A stretch of DNA of 64,000 bases, taken from Gigaspora rosea (Eukaryota > Glomeromycota > Glomeromycetes > Diversisporales > Gigasporaceae). The position numbers were made by a program, and so were the translations under genes. This document shows, in pieces, positions 56,291-64,000 of this stretch (position 1 is the first letter of the stretch; each line of letters begins with the position of its first letter). The notes under the pieces are model-generated. The model did not search any database, had not been told where the DNA came from, and was given only the letters and a program-made list of their open reading frames with translations. Where the stretch lies: positions 117,832 to 181,831 of the forward strand of contig QKWP01000027.1 in assembly GCA_003550325.1 (NCBI GenBank). Reading direction: 5' to 3'.

Positions 56291-56543
56291 CAGTGTTGTC
56301 ACTTGGATGTGTCCATACTATGTTTTTTGTCCAACGTCCAAGATTGTTCAAAATCATCCAAGCCTATGTCCCATGTTTAACTAATCAATAAAGTAATTTA
56401 AAAAAAATATATAATTATATATTTTTTTAGGTACTGGACTCATTGGTGAAAAAATTAAAATAGATTATCTTAATAAAATTTTAAGTAAATTTAATTTGAA
56501 AAAATGTCCAAAATGTCCAAAAAACGTCCAAGTGACAACACTG
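56291..56543. mobile_element. hAT MITE, family D copy 1
   Basis: 253 bp, CAGTGTTGTCACTTGGATG...AAACGTCCAAGTGACAACACTG (ends inverted), exact 8-bp duplication GGTATAAG (56283-56290, 56544-56551). Confidence 0.9.
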
Positions 56544-56721
56544 GGTATAAGTAGGTAATGGTAGCAGTTGCAGTATATTCTTTGACTGCAAGTGGCTTGC
56601 CTTAGTGAGTGCGTAAGTTACTAAAGTGTAGGTAATACCTGTGTGGGACAGGAACTGCTCTACCAAGTTTCTCACAAGGATAAACTAGTCCTTAAGGAGG
56701 GTTTGTAGGCACCTGGGGCCA

Positions 56722-57608
56722 GTGTTGTTACTTGGACGTGTCCATACTATGTTTTTTGTCCAACGTCCAAGATTGTTCAAAATCGTCCAAGCCTATGTTC
56801 CATGTTTAACTAATCAATAAAGTAATTTAAAAAAANNNNNNNNNNNNNNNNNNNNNNNNNNNNNNNNNNNNNNNNNNNNNNNNNNNNNNNNNNNNNNNNN
56901 NNNNNNNNNNNNNNNNNNNNNNNNNNNNNNNNNNNNNNNNNNNNNNNNNNNNNNNNNNNNNNNNNNNNNNNNNNNNNNNNNNNNNNNNNNNNNNNNNNNN
57001 NNNNNNNNNNNNNNNNNNNNNNNNNNNNNNNNNNNNNNNNNNNNNNNNNNNNNNNNNNNNNNNNNNNNNNNNNNNNNNNNNNNNNNNNNNNNNNNNNNNN
57101 NNNNNNNNNNNNNNNNNNNNNNNNNNNNNNNNNNNNNNNNNNNNNNNNNNNNNNNNNNNNNNNNNNNNNNNNNNNNNNNNNNNNNNNNNNNNNNNNNNNN
57201 NNNNNNNNNNNNNNNNNNNNNNNNNNNNNNNNNNNNNNNNNNNNNNNNNNNNNNNNNNNNNNNNNNNNNNNNNNNNNNNNNNNNNNNNNNNNNNNNNNNN
57301 NNNNNNNNNNNNNNNNNNNNNNNNNNNNNNNNNNNNNNNNNNNNNNNNNNNNNNNNNNNNNNNNNNNNNNNNNNNNNNNNNNNNNNNNNNNNNNNNNNNN
57401 NNNNNNNNNNNNNNNNNNNNNNNNNNNNNNNNNNNNNNNNNNNNNNNNNNNNNNNNGAGAACGTTGTATTTCAAAAAAAGGTAAAATTGGATAAAAGTTC
57501 TAACTAATGTTTGAAATATAGCTTATATTACCAAACCAAAACCGCTAACCAAAAAAATTTTTACTATGATGCTCAAATATAACCTCATATAGATTATTCG
57601 GGGTCCTG
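56722..57608. mobile_element. Family D left end and family B right end across a gap
   Basis: 56722-56835 repeats the left part of family D (CAGTGTTGTTACTTGGACG). 57457-57608 is the right part of family B (ATTCGGGGTCCTG). CCTGGGGC occurs directly outside both (56714-56721, 57609-57616 approximately), and joining the flanks restores the retroposon body. Either a D copy inserted in a B copy or a chimera; the middle is not assembled. Confidence 0.6.
56836..57456. other. Assembly gap, 621 N
   Basis: Unknown bases; content cannot be judged. Confidence 1.
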
Positions 57609-58155
57609 CCTGGGGCTGTCCTTGACTGGCTAATGTACCAGAGGGCTAAACCAGTGATACAAGTGGGCTAACAGGCGAAGCTTGAACTAGAGGGTTTAAA
57701 TAGGCAATCCCCTAGTTGGGTTGCAGGTATGGCAGCTAGTGTAGAACCTTTAGGTGGAATACTTAAATTAGACAACTAAAAATTGTACATGTAGCCTGTT
57801 GTACTCTCATTCATGTAACAAATGTCAGGAGCCCATCGAGATTGCTAAGGTTCACATACTTGAATAAAAAGACTCCCACCCAAAGTAGCAGACTTTAAAA
57901 AAAAATAGTTTTCTAATCAAAATAGCCCTAGTTTCATAAAACAATAAAGGCAGTTGTTTTAATAAAATTTTGTGTAAATAGCTATTGAATCTATAGTTTC
58001 AACAAAAATTTTTAAATATTTGTCGAATTGAATCGAATATTTTGTCAATTTGAATTTGATTTGATTTGAAATTTCTGTATTTGAATTTGATTTAAAATCA
58101 AATATTTGATCAAATCAAATTGAATCAAATTGAATTGCGGAATCCTACCAGATAG

Positions 58156-58502
58156 TAAAAAACTTTAAAGTATTATAAGTTTTTAAAACAAGCTATATCA
58201 AAAAACCCTCTAGCAAATTAATAAATTTTTAAATAAACTATATTTCTGTCAGATAATTTTTTTAATTTTTATTTTGAAAAAGCTATAAGAGATTAAAGTT
58301 TATATAAGTTCAAAAAATTGGCATTTAATATAAAAAAAAAGATATATAGATTTTTAACTAATCAAAATTAATTACACCAAAATTAGCCAATCAGAATTGA
58401 TTATACAAGTACCAAAAATTGGCATTTATATGTATTAATTGGATGTCTTTTACTGTTCTGTACTGTAGTAATAAGATTTTAAAAAGATATTTAATATATA
58501 TA
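58156..58502. other. AT-rich, no gene
   Basis: Nothing supported. Confidence 0.4.
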
Positions 58503-58511
58503 GAGCTAATA

Positions 58512-58826
58512 GAGTTTGTATTATTTTGCTAACAATCACTTTACCAATATAACATTTTACTGAAATACTTACCAACAAGTTCATTTTACCAACAGTTTGT
58601 TTCACCGAAGTTCATTTTACTGACAAGTTTTTTTTCAAAATGCACTCTAACTTTAGCCCTAATTCTACCTAATTCTACTCTGACCCTAATGACAATAGCC
58701 AGAATTACTTTGTTAGTGAAATAAGCTTTGGTGAAATAAACTGGCAGTAAAATAAATGTGTTGGTGAATAATTGTTGGTAAAATGTTATGTCAGTAAAGT
58801 GATTGTCGATTAATTGATTGCTACCC
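58512..58826. mobile_element. Mutator-type MITE, family E copy 2
   Basis: 315 bp, inverse orientation to 40140-40457, ends GAGTTTGTATTATTTTGC and TTAATTGATTGCTACCC, exact 9-bp duplication GAGCTAATA (58503-58511, 58827-58835). Subterminal motifs are more diverged (TTTTACCAACA). Confidence 0.85.
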
Positions 58827-58945
58827 GAGCTAATATAGCTCTATAAAGTTTCAGTTAGATTTTTTAAACCCTATTAGATCAAAAGTTATAGCTATTTAAA
58901 ATATTGAACCGTTTTGTATAAATATTAAGTATAGATTTATAGCAC

Positions 58946-59410
58946 AGGACCATACATATTACAGGGGTTATACTTAACATATTTTAACAAAAAAACCCCA
59001 AAATTTGCAAAACAAAAAACAGTTTTTGTAATTATTTTGGCATCTAGCCCAATTTGAATAAATTTTTTTTTAAAATAAAGGTTTTAGTAAGGTGCATCAG
59101 GGCTTCAAACAATGAAGTCAAGGTTACATCAATGCATTATCCACTTTTTTGCAATTATAATTGACTAAAAAAGGTTTAATCAATTAGAATTGCAGATTTT
59201 AGATAAATTTCTAAAAACCTTATATTAAATCTAATGTTACCACTATATATATTGTTCAAGGTTCTGGTGCATTTAACGAAAAAATATTTATTCAATTTTG
59301 ATTACTGGATCAAAAGTTATTTAAAAAATATAGATTTGATATTTTTTAGCAAATTAGATTAAAATTGGCCAAATTCAGTAATAATCTATATCAGAGATGT
59401 TTAGGGTCTT
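58946..59410. mobile_element. hAT-like MITE, family F copy 3, with nested MITE
   Basis: AGGACCATACATATTACAG...CAGAGATGTTTAGGGTCTT, flanks TATAGCAC / TATAGTAA (6 of 8). Without the insert 290 bp, in line with 296 and 282 bp in the other copies. Confidence 0.75.
59099..59265. mobile_element. Small hAT-like MITE nested in family F copy 3
   Basis: 167 bp, AGGGCTTCAAACAATGAAG and, inverted, AGAACCTTGAACAATATAT; flanks GGTGCATC (59091-59098) and GGTGCATT (59266-59273). Confidence 0.75.
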
Positions 59411-60947
59411 TATAGTAATAGTTATAAAAATTATTGTAACCTATAGTTACAAATATATTAATTCTAAATTTAATTATTAGATCTAAATTTAATTATAAAA
59501 TTTAAAATTATTAAAAATATATAAATAATAAAAACAATATAGTATATATATATATATATATAACTATTTTTATTATTTTTAAAACAATTAAAAAATTATT
59601 AATAATTAAATTAATAAATTCTGATATTTGTTAATGCCTATAAATTATAAAATAGTAAAATTGTTATTTTTATACTATAATTATATACTAAACTTTTTGT
59701 TTATACTATATAAATAATTTATTTAATATCAATAATTTTAAAATATATTATATTTAGGCTTTTTTAAGCTTTTTTAATATTTTAAAAAAATATCTCAATA
59801 TAAAAATATTTCTAATATTATTATACAACATATTAACTAAATATAATATAAATCTTAGTAAGCTATTTGCAAGTTAGTCAATCAGATTATAAATCAAAGT
59901 TGATGAATTAAAATATATGTATATGTTATAAAAAGTAAAAGTATCTATTATATAAATTATTTATATTTTTATAAAAAATTAAGCTATCTAAGTTTTCTAA
60001 AGTAGTATTTAAAGCATACGTACAGTATAAAAATGTTATTATTGTGTAATAGTTGAGTGATTATTATAATAATTGGGAGTCTCTTCTGGATTATGCTATC
60101 CTAAATTTAGTGTTTTCATGAATTAACTTATTTATAAAATCCATATCTATGCTGCTATAATATCTGTTTGGTTAATTTTAGGTCTGTCATTTATTATCTA
60201 TTGATTTTTTTTTTTAAATCATTCACTCATAATCAAAATATTTTGATTATCCTGGATTTAGAGATCAACGTAACAGTTTCAATTGTACAAAAATCTTAAA
60301 ATCTAGGCTTTTTTTATCTATGCAAAAAAAAAGAATTCTTACAAGACTTAAGTCTAACCATATTATTCGATATACTTGTAATATAATTGCTTGTTGCCTT
60401 AGTGATTGGAATTGGTTGAAAGATGGCCAATCAAATTTTTTTTTGTTTTTTTTTTTGACCGGTCAAAAAAACTCGAACATTTAGCTAAAAAACCACTTGT
60501 GATCTAATTAAAAATGGCGCTCGTGAAATTTTACTATTAGATATTAGTTATTCTATAACTAGCCCTAATTATATTATGGATTTATTGACTTTAATTTTTT
60601 ATAGAGGTGGAACGTTTTTGTGGGTTTGCTACAGTACCTCAAATCTTCATAACTGTTCATAATTTTTGTGACTAAACAATTGCGATGCAATTGATTAGTC
60701 AACGACGATTGAACGGTTCCAATCTCTATTTAAAAGACGATGCCAAAATTTTTGTGAAAGTTTAGTTTTTTTGAAGCAAAAATTTGTAAAAGTCTCCTTT
60801 GTATTTCAATAGCCTTTGCATGTATATTTAACATAGCACAAGTAATTCTACAATTTTTATAGTTACTATATAATTGTACCGATAACTAGTAGGAAATTTG
60901 AACTGATTTTTAAGCCAATTACAGAATTCTGGACACCCTAAATACAA
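59411..60947. other. AT-rich, no supported gene
   Basis: Includes a (TA)n tract near 59545. A single MITE end (CTGGACACCCTAAA) is at about 60930. Slightly higher GC after 60400, but no coding frame. Confidence 0.5.
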
Positions 60948-61205
60948 GTTACATTTTCTAGTAGAGGCCTTTTACGATTTTTACAACTGTCCTATCTGGT
61001 CAAGTGCTTAAATGTGGTCCGGATTTGCATGAGATCATCTTCCTGCGTTGCGAACACAAAGTTAAAATTTCCAATAATTAGCAATTTTACTTTGTGTTCA
61101 TAAAGCAGAAAAAGATGATCACATCATGCAAATATGAACACCAAACCAAACAAGGGTAACTGTTAAAAAACGAAAAACATCTCGGCTTCTAAATTCGTCT
61201 TACAT
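60948..61205. repeat. Foldback/palindromic element
   Basis: Inner arms TTTGCATGAGATCATCTTCC and AACACAAAGTTAAAATT mirror AAGATGATCACATCATGCAAA and AATTTTACTTTGTGTT about the centre at ~61080. Weaker symmetry reaches the outer limits given. Confidence 0.6.
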
Positions 61206-62489
61206 TATAATTATAATTTTAAGAATAATGTATTAATTGCACTAATGAAAAAAAAATAACAAAAGTATATCTGTTATTTCCGACTAATTAACTATCATAA
61301 ATTAAAGCTACCAAGAGAAAAGGAGACTAAAGAGTTTCAAATTTTATCATTTATTATTGACCAGATTTGACCCTTTAAAAACCAATAATAACATACGCAT
61401 GCACAAAATGCATATGTGCTTTAATATGTCAAAATTTTGTAGACATTTATGCATATATTCAATTAAGTTTTTATAAAAACTGCACAGAATAAATATAAAA
61501 TTACAGACGTTATATTTGCACAAGTAGAAAAATAAAGATTTACTTGCACATTGAACAAGTTAATTTTTTTTTGCAATTGTGCAAGTTTTATTTTGAATTT
61601 TAAACACTTGTAACATACGTAATCACATATTATTATATATATTATATATATTATTGATCAAAATTTTCCCAAGCTGGACTGATAAATAATAAATAATAAA
61701 TAATAAACTTGTTTTGCAGTAAATAATTTCTATACATTTCGAGGTTTAACTTTTATTAAGTAAGGTGACTCAGGATTAATTTATTTCGAACATAAGTAAA
61801 TGTTTAAACAGATCTTATTTATGTTTTGAAATTCTAAAATTAGAAATCAAATAGAAGTATAACATATTACATATAATATCATATAAAACAAATAAAATTT
61901 ATAGAACACTTATTTCTAAACAAATATGTCTATTCATTTAATCGAGATCATTACGAATCACCCTATTGTTCTTTATCTCAGTGAGCGATAACAAATCAGC
62001 ACATGAATTATAATGAATCAAATCGATTATCACTATATTAAGTTTTGAATGTTCAATGAATATTTAATGAATTTATCCGTAAATTCATTCAATTTAAAAC
62101 AAAATAAATTGCTGATCAAACCTCTCTAATCCAGAATTATATTTGGTGAATATATCCGCGTATTTATTGAGGATTTGGACCAATATCCCGCTATTAAAGT
62201 ATTTGAATGGAATATCTGGATTTCATTTTTCGACTGGATCAGATAGTAAAAAATTTTGAACTTATAAACTTTTAATTTTTCACCAGGTACAGGGCGACAG
62301 TAATTTTTAAATTTTGGTGTTAATTTACCAAATTTGTAAGTAACCCGAAAGTTACCGCTGAATAATTTATATTGATTCCGAAAGTACCCATATTTATGTT
62401 CGTTAATTGTCTATAATCACGAGACATTCCGATAATGCCACGGCAAGTTACCATTAACAACCCTGCTGGATGGTGAAATGATAGTAAGG
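61206..62489. other. Lower-repeat AT-rich DNA, no supported gene
   Basis: No frame of note. A pogo-like CTCTCTAATCCAGAATTATA is at about 62123 without a partner. Confidence 0.4.

Positions 62490-62554
<65 letters not shown>
62490..62554. repeat. T15-A50 homopolymer junction
   Basis: Fifteen T followed by about fifty A. Length may be unreliable in the assembly. Confidence 0.9.
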
Positions 62555-62558
<4 letters not shown>

Positions 62559-62908
62559 GGTCGCTGGGTCATAGAGTTAATCTGCGATATGAAAACTGAT
62601 TATATAAGTTTGTGCGGCCTTATTATGTTTATTTAACCCCTTGTCAAAGTTCAAGATATTTACTTGAACAAAAATTTTAAGCGGTAAAGAAGTCAATTTT
62701 AGTTTGGTCAAAATTACAAAATTCCCATCCTAGACTGTCTCGATTCTGAATTGAGCCAATTCCAATCTCAAGTACAACACATACATAATGATAAAACCTG
62801 TGCATATATGTGTAAATTAATTTTTTAGAGTTATTTTTTGTTAACTAGACATTTGAGTTTACTTATGTTTAAAGGTTAATGTAAAATACTAAGAACCCAT
62901 AATTTTAC

Positions 62909-63133
62909 ATGCTATCTCTCCCATCGAATTACGAAACACATAAGGGGAAAGAGTATGGATACCGCGATGCAAAGATCTTAAAGAAAAAGCATAACCAATT
63001 CAGTCCCCCTATACTACAAGCTTCTACTTCTACTGAAAATAGAGCTCTGTATAAATTCAATCAATGGTCTAGCCTATTTTATAGATATAACACATCCCCA
63101 TCCTTTATCGATAACATAGCTTACAGAGACTAA
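62909..63133 (+). CDS. Possible small gene or terminal exon, 74 codons, unknown
   Basis: MLSLPSNYETHKGKEYGYRD... through FSPPILQASTSTENRALYKF to DNIAYRD and a stop. Composition is more balanced than elsewhere in the window (Ser/Pro/Tyr, few Lys/Asn runs). An AATAAA lies about 125 bp after the stop (63257). No domain, signal peptide or membrane segment. It could be the last exon of a gene whose earlier exons are in 62560-62900, or chance. Confidence 0.3.
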   Translation: MLSLPSNYETHKGKEYGYRDAKILKKKHNQFSPPILQASTSTENRALYKFNQWSSLFYRYNTSPSFIDNIAYRD

Positions 63134-63888
63134 GATTGACTTCTATTTAGCAAAGTATTGGTCGTAGGTAAACCAGCCTAAGTCTCAGTTTTCCCTGTTG
63201 TAATATGTAACTACATGTAAATGGATGGATTCGATGTAATTTATATATTAAACCTAATAAAGAAATTGAGGCAAGACCTCGCTTTAAAAAAGGTTAATAT
63301 AAACATGAGTTTTTTAACTGCCTTTTTTATATTAAAATCGCTGATTTATAATGAATACAAAATTTTTAAACGTGTCAATTGATCGTTATATCAAGATACT
63401 CTATCATTCGGCTGTTGAAACCCATACTATTCCATTCAACAGTGATAGTACTTTACTTTAATAAATCCTTTAAATGCTCAAATAAGAATGATGTCAAGAA
63501 AGAAGTAATGTTTTATTTACAAATATTTCTCTGACATGGCATTCGAAATTAAAAAAAAATCCTCAATTTATATAAAAAAAGACAAAAAAATAAATGCATC
63601 TCATGAACCTCATGAGAGCATGAGTGCATAGTAAATAAAATAAAATAATGAAATAAGAATTCAAGACAAGTTGAATGAATTTATTAGTTAACTAAATGCT
63701 TACAGCACGCTGTAAACGTTATAACGTTACTATAAATGTTTTGAGCATTCTTTAATGATGTGATAAGCGTCATCAAAATATAGTATTGCATAGAAATAAT
63801 AATGACTAAATGCAAAATTAAATAAATAATATTTTATAAATTTTATATACATTAAAAGAGAATTATAGTCATCATCAAGACTGGCATA
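63134..63888. other. Intergenic, no gene seen
   Basis: Contains AATAAAG at about 63257 and a hairpin-forming CTGTTGAA...TTCAACAG at 63411-63443. Nothing else supported. Confidence 0.4.
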
Positions 63889-64000
63889 TTAAACAATTGG
63901 ATTTAATAAATTTACTAGTTCTGGAGTGATAAGTGATTTTCTAACAGATTTGGGCTTGGGACCCCTTTTTTTAGTAGGCTTAATATATACACATTCGCGA
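63889..64000 (-). CDS. Zn2Cys6 transcription factor, partial (enters from the right edge)
   Basis: Minus strand, 36 codons from the window edge to a TAA at 63889-63891: RECVYIKPTKKRGPKPKSVR then KSLITPELVNLLNPIV. The 'C.YIKPTKKRGPKPK' pattern is the end of a fungal Zn(II)2Cys6 DNA-binding domain: the sixth cysteine followed by the basic linker. The other five cysteines lie beyond 64000. Such proteins are nuclear regulators. A stop only 34 residues after the last cysteine is short for the family; either a short version, a degraded copy, or the frame runs into an intron at AATT|GTTTAA just before the stop. The upstream sequence needed to decide is outside the window. Confidence 0.7.
   Translation of the reverse strand, partial: RECVYIKPTKKRGPKPKSVRKSLITPELVNLLNPIV

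Larger units (their letters stand above)
53807..57907 (+). mobile_element. Long tRNA-headed retroposon, copy 3 (5'-truncated, heavily inserted)
   Basis: Starts in the body at ATTACCTGTAGTCC (equivalent to about 13284 of copy 1), so the tRNA head is missing. Ends 'GCAGACTTTAAAAAAAAATA'. Flanks GGTTTCT (53800-53806) and GTTTTCT (57908-57914). 5' truncation plus poly(A) and a target duplication fit target-primed reverse transcription. Contains family B1, A, D inserts and a 621-N gap. Confidence 0.8.
53592..58147. mobile_element. hAT-like MITE, family C copy 1, split by retroposon copy 3
   Basis: TAGGGTTTCTCAAAGTTGAA at the left; inverted TAGGATTCCGCAATTCAATT at the right. Flanks CTAGATAG (53584-53591) and CCAGATAG (58148-58155). 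Removing the insert leaves 448 bp, like copy 2 at 20095 (428 bp). Confidence 0.85.

Overview
This window looks like a piece of a very AT-rich, repeat-filled fungal nuclear genome, most likely an arbuscular mycorrhizal fungus (Glomeromycotina, Rhizophagus/Gigaspora type). The lineage is inferred from the kinds of gene remains: a decayed BTB-BACK-TLDc gene, a MULE transposase with the 'NGTGF..LA..FLE' core, a SWIM zinc-finger tail, an HHCC/DDE integrase gene with a GT-AG intron and a cysteine-rich tail, and the last zinc-finger cysteine plus basic linker of a Zn2Cys6 regulator at the right edge. No full-length intact gene was found. Almost everything is transposable elements, most of them non-autonomous and nested, plus satellites and pseudogenes.

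Layout. 1-9.9 kb: MITEs and foldback elements, an old pseudogene (1.93-3.65 kb) and a clear nest in which a 1.57-kb PIF/Harbinger-like element sits inside a small MITE with a TTA duplication; an uninterrupted paralogue of that site lies at 2.98 kb. 9.9-12.75 kb: about 15 tandem units of a ~200-bp palindromic satellite. 13.15-14.63 kb, 18.98-20.04 kb, 21.03-24.45 kb and 53.81-57.91 kb: copies of a long tRNA-headed, poly(A)-tailed retroposon (SINE-like, about 1.1-1.7 kb without inserts) with no coding capacity. 14.9-16.6 kb: an unrecognised pseudogene on the minus strand.

25.04-52.87 kb is the most striking object. A 27.8-kb interval is bounded by ~240-bp terminal inverted repeats about 97% identical (ends TGTTGTACCC...GGGTACAACA, flanked by TATATA on both sides). 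It interrupts one copy of the tRNA-headed retroposon, whose two halves lie directly outside it. Its left third carries an integrase gene with HHCC zinc-finger and D,D(36)E residues. The rest is a SWIM fragment, a mariner fragment, a 122-bp minisatellite, a MULE fragment, LTR-like direct repeats around the BTB-TLDc remains, and many MITEs. I read it as a giant Ginger/retroviral-integrase-type DNA transposon, now degenerate or carrying later insertions.

52.9-58.2 kb is a deep nest: a 448-bp hAT-like MITE holds a 5'-truncated retroposon, which holds a 396-bp palindromic hAT MITE, which holds a 1,654-bp hAT-like element; all have target-site duplications. The 1.65-kb element has a near-identical inverted twin at 22.06-23.71 kb. 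58.5-64 kb has further MITEs, then lower-repeat sequence towards the partial Zn2Cys6 gene.

At least two assembly problems are visible: the 335-N gap at 13728-14062 is flanked by an exact 119-bp duplication, and the single N at 47600 joins two near-identical ~232-bp copies. All similarity statements come from reading the sequence by eye, without alignment software or databases.
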